Positions 1 to 11,100 of a stretch of DNA of 64,000 bases are shown piece after piece. The first letter of the stretch is position 1, and each line of letters starts with the position of its first letter. The translations under genes were made by a program, and so were the position numbers. The notes below the pieces were generated by a model that made no database searches, was not told the origin of the DNA, and was given only the letters and a program-made list of their open reading frames with translations. Origin of the DNA: Amaranthus tricolor (Eukaryota > Streptophyta > Magnoliopsida > Caryophyllales > Amaranthaceae); NCBI RefSeq assembly GCF_026212465.1, contig NC_080050.1, forward strand, positions 31,109,070-31,173,069. Direction: 5' to 3'.

Positions 1-694
1 AAGATTGTGTATAAAGCTCAACCAAATCGTCACTATCATCATCATCACTACTATCAGAATCGACACTAACATTATCTATGACTACCCCATTTCCATTGCT
101 TAGTGCCTCAGGTTCTATATCTTCCTTAGGCCTCTTAGAAGGCTCCAAAGCCATCTGCCATATCGAGACACCAACTGTTTCTAACACAACCTGGCATTGC
201 AAGATAATTAAAACCAAAAAAAAATCACAATTTAGCATGTACACCCTAAAATGAGCTGTTAATTTGAATACATTCACTTAAAAAAAGTATTTGAGCATAA
301 CCTTTTGTTTCATTGTGTAAAGATCCCACTCGGAAACAGACCCATCTATGCTAGAAGAAAACAATCTACCAGAAGGGGAGTCCTTAGAACTTGTACGGCA
401 CCAAACAAGTCCAGTAATTCTTGAATTAGGATCACCAGGAATAGTCTAAAGAAAACCCACGAAACCGCAAAAGTTAGCAACAATTTGCAATTAGAATCAA
501 AAAAATTGCGGAGAAAAGACAGAAAAGCATACCAATTGGCAGTGCCAACCGACAGAACCAGGAGAAACAAGCCAAATCTCGAGAGAACCATCTTCTCTCG
601 CAGCGGCGACTTGCGACTCATCCACACTAGTGGCTAGAGCAACTACTGCCGATGGCCTCCAATCGATAGAGCTTATTCTGTATTGATGTAGCAT
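1..694 (-). CDS. UTP4: UTP4/POPCORN-like WD40 protein, 5' part (partial)
   Basis: This is a U3 snoRNP-associated WD40 repeat protein of the small-subunit processome, acting in the nucleolus on 18S pre-rRNA. Three exons are visible: 533-694 (54 codons from the ATG at 694), 302-445, and 1-190, which runs off the window. They are joined by short GT-AG introns. The first exon begins [15 protein letters not shown] and contains [17 protein letters not shown]; the second carries a WD-like segment ending [13 protein letters not shown]. The third ends in an acidic Ser/Asp stretch that separates WD repeats in plant homologues. From memory, the Arabidopsis protein POPCORN starts almost identically. Only the N-terminal two to three WD repeats are present. 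The spacing and splice phases are consistent, so this looks functional. Confidence 0.9.
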
Positions 695-696
695 TT

Positions 697-705
697 TTAG
701 GGTTT
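697..705 (-). promoter_or_regulatory. telo-box (AAACCCTAA) just upstream of the UTP4 start
   Basis: The minus strand reads AAACCCTAA two bases before the ATG at 694, and a related AAACCCTC lies further upstream near 836-843. Telo-boxes are a known feature of plant ribosome-biogenesis and ribosomal-protein genes, which suits this gene. The position suggests it lies in the 5' leader or at the transcription start. Confidence 0.55.
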
Positions 706-1048
706 GACAACAAAAATTGATTATCCCTCTTTCAATTAGGTTTTCAGAGTGGATTCGGGAAAAAGAAGGAAAGAATATGAATCATAGAAAGAGGAGAAGA
801 TGGATATTAGGCGACGCCTGAGTTTTAGGTTTTTGAGGGTTTAAGCTTTTAGATAGACGACCCGGATTTATTTGGATCATCCATATCCAATTACTAATAC
901 TGTGAATCTGTCCCAATGTCATTTGGTTCTTATGGTGTTTTTAACTTGGTTCGGTATTTAAAAGAAATTCCCAAGTTCTTAAATGTCACAATTTCTATTG
1001 AGTATATTAAAATAATCACTTATACTTTTAAATTGATCAGTTAAAGAA

Positions 1049-1329
1049 GGAAAATATAATTTTAAAAATTCCATCTTTTGCTCGTTATCTTTTAAAAATC
1101 TCACATTTCGATTATTTTTTAAAAATTCGACCATTATACTGCGTTTTCTTTTAAAGAACTGACCTTATTAAGTTACTTGCAAAATTCAGCAGTAAATAAA
1201 TTAAGAACCAAAAGATCGGATATTTAAAAGAAAACGGAGTATAAAGGTTGAATTTTTAAAAAATAATCAAAAAGTAGAATTTTTAAAAGACAACGAGTAA
1301 AAGATAGAATTTTTAAACTTAAATTTTCC
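1049..1329. repeat. 281-bp foldback/MITE-like inverted repeat
   Basis: The left arm (1049 to about 1165) and right arm (about 1215-1329) are near reverse complements over about 115 bp. Both carry the series TTTTAAAAATTC, CTCGTT, TTTTAAAAAT and CGTTTTCTTTTAAA in mirrored order, around a roughly 50-bp spacer. No clear target-site duplication was found, so the class is not assigned. Confidence 0.7.
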
Positions 1330-1499
1330 ATTAAAGAATTATTGCAATTATATGGGCTCATCTTCAGACGACTTCATGTAAGATGAGCCAAAAGAAATTT
1401 TGAAAAAAAAAAGGCCATATTTTCCAAAAAAAACCTCCCAGAATAAGCTTGTTGGGAAAGTATTTTTCAAAAAAGCATCAATTAAACCAAACTTATGGT

Positions 1500-1715
1500 T
1501 TTTGGCTTTGTTCGTTATTAATAATAGCGACATAACATATGAGTTGTGACACTGTTGAAAAGTCAAGAAAATCTTTCTTCGCAGTTCGTAACAGCGAACA
1601 GAGATGTCCTTATCAAATAAGGTCAAATCTCTATTCGTAGTTACTAATAGTGAACAAATATGCAATCTTATTTGACTAGAACACCTATATTTGCTATTAC
1701 TAACAGTGAACAGAG
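1500..1715. repeat. degenerate hairpin repeats related to the 48.6-kb MULE ends
   Basis: Three or four imperfect copies of a short palindromic unit occur, for example GTTCGTAACAGCGAAC, TAGTTACTAATAGTGAAC and CTATTACTAACAGTGAAC. The core resembles the perfect hairpins CGCTGTTACTAACAGCG in the terminal repeats at 48580 and 49876. This may be a decayed end of the same superfamily. The matching opposite end was not found. Confidence 0.4.
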
Positions 1716-2311
1716 TCTAATATGTCAATTCTTTTTATTAACCCATCTTGTCTTGCCCCACCAAGAATTTATCTCGATCCTCCCCAATCTAGCACATTAA
1801 ACACCTTTAGTAAGATACTTGTACAATACACTAGCAGAGCCGTTCCTGATAGTAGTTTTGAGGTGCAACTGTCTAGGGCCCAATTTATAAAAGGCTCAAA
1901 TTGAGTTAATTCTTATCATTAAAAATTAGTTTGTGCATAATTTCTAATCCTTATATGATCTTAAATTTGTATATTTATTTGACATTAATATGATGGAAAA
2001 AAGAGAAATTATATGATATATAGTTGAAGAAAAAAACCAAAATTTTACTTATACAAGGGCCTTTTTTTATGTTTCGCCTAGGGCTCCAAAATTGTCAAAA
2101 ATAGCACTGTACGCTAGTATATTAGTTTGATTACTTATTATTTTTTATTAATATAATATAATGTGTGCTTATAGCGTTAAGGTGAGTGATCAATCCAAAT
2201 TGATTTTGCAAGATAAATATGTAACTTGGATAATTGATCAAGTCATATATTTAATAGGAAATTCCACTTGGTAGCGTCCAATTTTTATGAAACGCCAGTG
2301 ATAGCATTTTT

Positions 2312-2443
2312 GTAAGATTTTTCCACATGGTAGCATCCAGTTTATGCACTATCTAACTGCCGTAGCATTTTCCGTTAAATTCTGGTTAATTTCCATTTAA
2401 TTGATCATTTCGTAAGATTTTTCCACATTGTAGCATCCAGTTT
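2312..2443. repeat. 32-bp direct repeat, two copies 100 bp apart
   Basis: Near-identical 32-bp segments start at 2312 and 2412 (GTAAGATTTTTCCACAT then TAGCATCCAGTTT). A third degenerate copy precedes them near 2259. Confidence 0.7.
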
Positions 2444-2888
2444 TTGCTCTCAAATGTTTAAATCACCAATTAATTTATCAACGCCCTTAAATATTGTAAC
2501 TACTTTATTTTCATTCTAATTATTGACATTATAAAGTTCAAAAGGCGCATTACAAACACTAATAAATAATTTAAAAGACACATTTTATAAGCTTAAAAGG
2601 TACATTTCATGAGTTCAAAAGGTGCATTCAAAACACTAATACATATCTACTTAATTGGATTTTATTTTCACATTGTTTGTTATATAATTGTCAAATCATT
2701 TTTGATATTGCGTCAAATTGGATTCAGTCATAAGGCTTTCGGATCTCTAGCTATTTCTACAAGGTGTGCTTAACCTTGTAAAAATCAAAAGTGAGTAATA
2801 AAAGAACATCTACACAACCTTATCCTCATATTTCATTGAGATCAGGAAATACATGAATTGATATCCACATAACCAATTCCATTGTCTA

Positions 2889-4221
2889 ATGTTGATCAAT
2901 AGCACAACCCATTTATGTTCTTCCCTTAATTCATCAAATCTCAAATCAGCCTATAATGTATTTGGTCACAATAATACTTATTTTTCTTGTCCAAACTTTA
3001 CTGGCAATTTTGGTTACAATTCCATCAGTATTATACAGAGGCCCATTGCCATTGACATAAGAATATGTTGCAGGGCAAGAAGGAGAGTTCGATACGAAGA
3101 CAACGATGAAGATGAAGATAGTTATGGTTACAATGAAGAAATAGGCTTGCTGGAAATGTACAGTCAGTCATCGAGAGATGAAGCTCTTCTTGTTACGGCT
3201 ATACTTGATGATCAACTAGTAGAAATTGTTATCTTTAAGGTATGGTCAAAAATCATCAAACTCCTCATTTTTAAAGTCAACTACCATAATTATTAAAAAA
3301 ATTATCGTGAATAATATAATATTTCGTCAATTTTCATATAATAATATTAACTTTTGATTAACCATATATAACATCAACTTAGGGTTTTTTTTTCCTATAA
3401 TAATACTAACTTTAATTTATTAGCTAATTTACCAATTTTTTTTGTCATATAATCTCCTATAGCTTTATTTTTAACATGTTAGAAATGCTCTACGGAAACA
3501 CCCTATAATTGGTATTATTTATGGTTAATCAAAAGTTATTATTATAAGAAAATAAGCAAAAAATTATAGTATTATTCCTAGTAATTTTTCCTAATTATTT
3601 AAAAATACAAGTATATAATAAATGTACTAAATCAATTATTAATTGTACATTATTAAAAATTATACAAAATATTTTCTTAGCGTACTCAAAGAAGGTTTGG
3701 GGCATGCATAGGGTGTCTAACGATATGGGATATCTCAAAGTAATGAGCTTATACTAGTTTACATTAGTTTGTGTTAATACAGCTTTAGTTTGATATACTT
3801 GCAATTTAGGATTCATAATTTCGAAAAAAATATAATAAAAATAGGGTCTAAAATTTTAAAGTGTATTTTATTCTGCTCTAAGCTAAATTATATTACCTCA
3901 GGTTTTTAATAGCTACACTTTACTCAAAAAGGGAAAAATGTAGCTATTAATATAAAATTAAGGTAATACAATGTCTACTCGAAAGTCACTTATTCTTGTT
4001 ATTGTAGTGAAACACTGAGATTTGAAATATAATAATTGTAGGGTTTTTCGTCATGCTTGAACTACCAAACTTCATCAGATCCGACAAAAAGCGTAGTTCC
4101 ACAAAGAGCAAGAATTAAGACGATAGACAGGATCAAAGGTCCCTTAAACCCAACCAACATTGAGTATATTGAGAAAGGTTTGACGTGGGAGACATTTTTA
4201 AGTCGAATCCGCTCTAACTAA
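2889..4221 (+). CDS. conserved plant protein, probably plastid-targeted (function unknown)
   Basis: Two exons, 2889-3239 and 4042-4221, join in phase 0 to give 176 residues. The first 55 or so residues are rich in Ser and Asn and poor in acidic residues, as in a chloroplast transit peptide. Then comes CRARRRVRYED, an acidic run, and the segment EMYSQSSRDEALLV. Exon 2 supplies SVVPQRARIKTIDRIKGP and ends in EYIEKGLTWETFLSRI before the stop. I recall closely similar plant proteins but no function, so none is given. The splice sites AAG|GTATGG and TGTAG|GGTTTT are standard. The 802-bp intron contains a MITE-like inverted repeat. Confidence 0.8.
3302..3588. repeat. MITE-like inverted repeat within an intron
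   Basis: The left part contains TAATATTAACTTTTGATTAA. The right part contains the reverse complement, TTAATCAAAAGTTATTATTA, with flanking homology on both sides. Related sequences with the same TTAACCAT and ATAATA motifs lie at 28596-29002 and, in fragments, near 47815-48015 and 59880-59940. It lies in the intron of the 176-residue gene. Confidence 0.6.
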
Positions 4222-5196
4222 TCATACTTCTTACTGCACTGTACAAGTTTTTGTTCAAATAAAAATAACTATTCCTTCTTTCCTAACTCCTTGTAATTGT
4301 GTATTGAACCTGCTCAATAGAATTCATATATGCATTTACCGATGTTTGTTCGATCGCACTTACGTACGTGACTCGAAAGCGCTTACAATACACGATTTGA
4401 GCATCAGAAGGACGTAGTCTTGAACACTATGCAATGACGTGTTTTGATTATGCTTATACTTTCCCGTCTGAGCATTAAACAGTGTGTTCAGTTTCGCCTC
4501 TTATTTCCAAATCCTTGACATTGACCCAAAGCAGAAACGCGGTTCATCAATGTAAAGCATAAATATTAATAATTCTCGAGGCACATTTTAATTTGTCATT
4601 TGCAAAATCAGGTACACAAGTGTGCCATATTCATCAAAATAAATCCGAAACTAGATAGGGTTGCAGTATCTTAAATGATCTAGCAATTTGTTTAGGTATG
4701 CAATTCTCTTACATTTGATAAAGATCTTTGGATAAGGTCCATCAAGATTTCAACTTAAGCAGCTAAACAAATAAAAATAATTGAATGTATTATATCTTGA
4801 TAAATTTGTACATTACTAGAAAAGAATTTGTCAAAACTCAAAACAATTTAGAAGTATACTCCCTGATTTTTGGTTTCACATTAGATGTCTGAATGATAGC
4901 TATGTTGTTTTTGTAAAAGAATTACAATCACAATTGAAGGTGAGAAACAAATCCAGGTAATGTAATAAGCAATATGGTATCTCCAAATTCAAAGATCTTC
5001 CATCGCCTGTATTCTATAGTTCGTAATTGTTGCTCAATAAAGAAGTCGGTTACCTAAAGCTGCATGAATCGTCCCAGGGATGTAATACACCTGTGAATAG
5101 ATTGATTTTCGTAACTAGCTTGTTGGAGGAAAATTCACCTTTGCAAAGACGGTATCCCAGGGATAGTGAGTGCTTAAAAGACTGACGTGTATGTCT
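4222..5196. other. convergent spacer with two 3' flanks
   Basis: This spacer sits between two genes that end towards each other. It should hold both 3' untranslated regions and polyadenylation sites. No repeat or coding feature was recognised. Confidence 0.5.
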
Positions 5197-8100
5197 TTAC
5201 TTCCATGCTACAGCATCAATATCATCCCTTGCTGACTTGTAGAGCTGAAGCCTCTTAGCCAGCGATTCTCTTCTGGACATGAGTGCAGGATCTTCATCCA
5301 ACATGGCACTGAGCTGTTCTTTCTGCATATAGATTCGTGGAGTTAGACGAGTAAATCATAAACAAACTGAATTTGAGCATAAGCAAGATCCAATTTTAAC
5401 TACACAACATATCTTATTTCCGACTTTTCTACTGACAGGTTTGAAACAGATAAAATAAGAATACCTTTTCTAGCAAACAGAGAGCTGGCGTTATAAAAGT
5501 CATATTAAAATTCAAAAGTATTTATACTTCCATTAATAAATAACAATATCACATTACCCCAGTGTCGTTAAAGGTGCTCTTACCGGGGCAATGTAGGGGG
5601 GCGGGTGTTGATGTACGCAAGTGCACAACCTTGCCATTGTAAGAAACAAGGAGGCTGTTTTCATGAGTTAAGACAGAAAAATACAACTGTATTAGTAGCT
5701 CCCAACATTTGCGAGCGGACTTTGACCAGTCCGACTTGGACAGTGGTGAAGTCAGTTTAATTGACCAAATAAGATGCCAATTTACATCAAGTGCTCATTT
5801 ATTGACACTAAATTTTCCCTTATTGTTTGCTTCAGTAATAAAATTCATCAGCGAATGTTTTCGCATCAAGTCCCAAGCACAGATAAAAGAGTAACGGTTG
5901 TGATAGGTTAGTAACAACTAGAAAACATAGTCACATCTTATGTCATGAGCGGAACTGCAATTAGCAGGGGCACAAGACATACAGCGACAAGATGCACTTC
6001 CTAACCCGTATTGTTGGGATTAAGGTTTTGGCATTGCTTTTGTTGTTTGCTTCATTAATCCTGAGGGTGTCATTTGTTCTCTCATTTTTGTGACCATTGC
6101 TTCTTCTCCCTTTTTGCAACTTATAGTAGTATGACTAGTACCATTGTTCCATATACCATTGTACTAAACAATACTTAGCCCACCAGTCTAAGCAGCATTG
6201 TTGGTAGTTTGACTAATTAAAGATTAGGTATCTTATAGCTGGATTCCCCAACAGACTTGTATAGTACAACGAACATATCACTTGTCCAAGAACAAGCATT
6301 TCTGATCGAAAGAGTGCAGTTCCAACCCCAATAATTTTCTTTTGAACATCAAGAAAAGAAAAAAAAAACGGAAATTAAGAGAAAAAAGGGCAGGCCGCTC
6401 AAAAGGTGGTACGGTCACAACTCACCATTGATACTACCCCCAGTAAGCAAATAAGGTCATCACCAAAACCACCAAGTAATGGTGTTGATGAATAGAATTT
6501 ATCATATGCAATGTCAAATGTCGCAGATTTTACCTCTCTCTTTCCAATTTGAACATAGAAGTGGTTGAGAAGTGATCTTTTTGCCTCACGGACTTGACAA
6601 TGAACAACTGCCTTTGGAATAGAATTCTTCAATGTGTCACAAACCATACCAACATAAGCTGAGACATTTGATCCTAGGAAGGGAAGAAAATAAATTAGCG
6701 ATCATTTAGCATATATAATAAATTACAATAAAAAAAAACCATGGCAACATGCTATGATATTAAGCAAGAAACTTGACCACAACAATGTATCCATATATGG
6801 CAGCACCACTGCAAAATAATTAGCATGTTTACCAATTCTCCTGAGATGAATATCAGTATAACGATCAGAATTGGACGCTGCTTGGTTGGCATTATTGCCA
6901 CTATTCTTCTCTGGTTCAAGCTGAAGTTTTCTGAAAAATTCAACCGTTAGATAACTGGATTCCATCTCTACCAAACGGATGACAGTTTTACGGCTTTCAT
7001 CACGGAATCTTTCCAGTGCACCATTAGCCGCTGTAGCTATATCATTTTGAAGTGATGGAAATCGCTTCAGCTCCTGTGGCACATTACATATCAAAATAAG
7101 AAACTTGGTGCCTGATTACTAAATTTAGCTTCTAACTCGTGATCACCCTGAGCTTGTTCTCGTAAAATCAATACTATTTGATTTCCTCTTCAAAAACAAT
7201 TGAAAAAGCCAAAAACTAGGCCTGGATTTTGAAAACATTGCATAAAGATTTGAAGGGAAACTTGTAATGAAATACCTCAAAAATTTTTTTTATGAGAAAC
7301 TATCTTAAAAACTCCTCTATCCCCTAAGATTGTTTCTCGGGGGATGCCACAAAGATCAAGAAAAATGGAAAAGTGACCAAGTGGGTATTTCGGTGAGGTG
7401 TTGTAGAAAGAGCCATGTCGTTAATGGCATAATTATAGGTTTTGATGTAGGAATAACAAATAATTGTAAGTTTTGATGGGGTATTATAGGTGGAGTCATG
7501 TACAAAAATAATAATGAAGCAAACTCAATGGGACAAAAACTAAATAGTATATGGGACAAATCAGGGATTGAAGGAGTATCATTTATCATTCTCCCATGGC
7601 AAGGGAGTTGATAAGTGTTTAGCTACTTATTCTTAACTTTCTTTGCAAACTACGACCTTTCTTACACTTGTCTTTGATATTGCCTTTTATAATATTTTCT
7701 TTGCAATATACTATCTTTCATACTATTTCTTTTTTTCAAAATACTATCCCTACCTTTTAAAGTACGTTTTTTGCAAGAGAATACAAGGAGTAGTGTTCAC
7801 AAAGAAAATCATCAAAGGTAGTATTTCGTAAAGAAATTTATAAACGTAAAGCTCAATTCCAGTCAACTTCTCAAAATATGACGAAGTAAGTCTTTCACAT
7901 AGAAAATGCTTAAAAGGTAGTTTCTCGCAAGATATATAATACGAGAATTTTTAAAGGTAGCTTTTCACAAGAATTGTGTCATGTCTCAATTGGAGCCTAT
8001 ACCACTTTCCCTAGGTAAGGTCTCGAGTTCAATTATTTGCCCCCTCCGCTTCCCTCAGCCAACCCAATACTCAAAAAAAAAAAGGTAGGTTTTCACAAAA

Positions 8101-11100
8101 AATATTGACCTAAATCCCAACAAGGAACTTTTTTGATCCAAAATCCTAAACGGAACCAATCTAAACCATTGCTAGCTCTATTTGATTAGTGATTTACGAG
8201 ATGGGTTACCCATGCCTATGCAAGAATCATGAAAGAAAGTGTACAATTATTATTGCATGTACATGAGTTCTCTAGGAAGAGCATACTCACACAAAATCAC
8301 ACGAACATAAATAAAATAAAGTGTAGATATGTGTGTATCTATATGTATGCATATATATTAAATCGTGTAGTGTGATTATGAAAGGACTTGAGTAATAAAT
8401 TAAATAATTTTAAAAAGCCACAATAGTTTTCATGACTCAAAACCGTCCTTACATTTTCAGGCAATGTAGACAATGGATATCCAAATTTCAAGGCTGTCGC
8501 CTAACAGATAAATATTAGGGCCCAATATTTGGAATATTAGACCATGATTATAGGTATTACTGCATGGTTTCTGTTTTCTTTCTCATTTACACAGTCCCTG
8601 TCTTTGTGGGCATAGATATATTTATTCTTAAAAATTTACTCACCACTGTTGCTGCTATTGACTTCCTGACGAGTTCTTTGAGAATTAAGTGCACCTGTAG
8701 AGGAAAGTTTTAATAGATATAATAAGACAAAAAATTCTAGCAAAAATTTCTCATGCTAATTTCAAAGCATCAACACGAGTTGATTCAAAAGTGGAAAATG
8801 TGGAAAAGGTGGAAAATCACCAACACAAACATTTGGATTCTCTTTCAGTCCTTTATTTTGTTTGCCTTCCTTGAATACCAACGAGGAACTCTAGGTTCAT
8901 TATTGCTATTGATTTGCAGATCAATATTAAGACACATTAACTTTTAATAAAAAGACCACATTTGTTATTAATGAAAGTAAATTTATTTATGAATCAATAA
9001 CCATTATCTACTAGAATTCTTCCATTCCCAACACTTCAGTTTCTCAGGTTACATGAAACCAATTAATTGCGCCAATCATCCATTCCTTCAAGTATATACC
9101 AAAAAAAAATCCTCTTTTAAAAAAGATAAGATGATAAGTTGAAAATATAAAATTTAGGTTGGTTTTAGACAATTTCAGTGTACAATAAGTAAATTTATAC
9201 ATACAAAATTACTTATCATAAACTCTGAAATTAAATATTTTAGCTACATGTTGATACTAATGGTTGCATGTCTCCTTCTTCACATACTGAAGTCCATTAT
9301 AGACAAAGAAAATTACCGCATCAACAGTTGCTTCTGCTGGGCCTTTAAAATATCCAAGAGATCCATCAATGAGTCTTCTAATTCCTTGCTCAGGAGCAAT
9401 TAAATGGGGCTGGTAACCATCAGCTTCTGCTACAACTTTCCGAACATTCGATGTTGAGAGATGACGATCAAGAGGGAGCTTTTTCATAGCAGCTGGAAGT
9501 TGGTGGTCAAAAACCCCATAAATGCGATCACCACCAGGTCTCCTGCAATATTATTTGTCTTTAAACTTATGCAGCCAAGATATTTAGTCTAATTGAGATA
9601 AAGCAAAGATAGTTCACGGAGAACATGTTCTCTTTATCAGCAGTCACCCTTAATACTAGTAGTGTTCAATACCATGGAAACATCGATTATTGACTAAAAC
9701 TTGCACTCATGGAACAAAATGTAGGTGTTACATGAAAGGAATTTAACCATGACATGATTTGTGTCATTATAGGTGAGAGTCCATTGTAGATAGCTTAGAA
9801 ATCACATTCAACGTGGAATATTGACTTCCAATTTGGTACAATTTATCTTTTTAAACAAATAATGATTATTTGTTTCATCTTTATTAATAAATTAACTTCC
9901 TATTTCCTTTACATCAGATGTGCCCATCATATGTCATTGCTTTCACATATTGACATGCTACAAATAATATAATTAGTTTTCCTGAGTATTAATCAAAAAG
10001 ATTAATTTTAAAAAAAAAAGTTATTTAAAAAGAAAGAAAAGGTTCATACAATTCACTATATGAGTTATGACCAACATACAACAACATTCCAATACCTAAA
10101 TACCATTAAGGGGCTCAAACCTAGGCGTGGTTTGGGGGGTCAAATGTACACAACCTTGCCTTTGTTAGTGATACCAAGAAATTTTTCCGATTGACCCTTG
10201 AAAGCAAGCATCATTTGTAATTTCACATATAAAAAAGTGCACATGATTCAATTTATCATTTCCATATAGTCTATTATAATTTGAGATCGAACTAAAAATC
10301 TTTGGCCCCCATCGTAATAAGAGGAAACAATCATGGCTATGATAAATTTATAATGAAGTACTAATTGTAATCATAGATAAAGACATATTCATCATATCTT
10401 AAATTTCCACAAAGGCCTTGTTCAATTCACTACAAAACACAACACTCAATAATATTAAGTTCTATTCAGGAAAAAAGGTTCAAGTCAGCAAAAATAAGTT
10501 CAGTTCAATAATAATCAATAGTGCAAAGAAAAACAAGAGAAAAACCCATTTAAGTTTAATTCAACAATATAAGTTCAATTTGGTAAACAAATTTAGTTCA
10601 ATAAAACTCAGTTCAACAAAATTAAAATGACCTGAATTGAAGTTTGACATTTATAATTTAATTTATATTGGAACAATTATTTTCATTACCTTCTAGAAAA
10701 TTAAAATGTTCCTAGTCTTGACTAAGCTATAGTAGAAAAAAGCTTAGCTACGTGAACTCTATTAGGCTAATTGTAAAACGCACCAACTTAAAAACTAGTT
10801 AATTCTATGAACGAAATCTATTTGTATAAAAAGAAACGATGTATAACGTATGTAGTTCAAGTTCGCAATGTGGATCCTATCCGAGCCAAAAAAAATTGCA
10901 ACACTAAATCTTGGTGGCTAAGAATAAAGCAAATGATCAAGATATACTCTCTGAATGTATCGTGAAAAATAACCAAAACTATTGTATGTGACACTGTTTG
11001 AATAGAATTGAAGAGTTTACCCTCCATCAAGATGCTCCTTAAACACTCTATCAAATGCACGACACATGTCCAAAATTGTGTACAATTGAGCCTGCATTTT

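Larger units (their letters stand above)
695..2888. other. intergenic region with repeat relics
   Basis: The spacer between divergent genes holds the UTP4 leader (to about 850), an inverted repeat (1049-1329), a stretch of degenerate hairpins (about 1500-1715) and a spaced direct repeat (2312-2443). No convincing coding sequence is seen; the open frames here are short and unlike known proteins. Confidence 0.6.
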
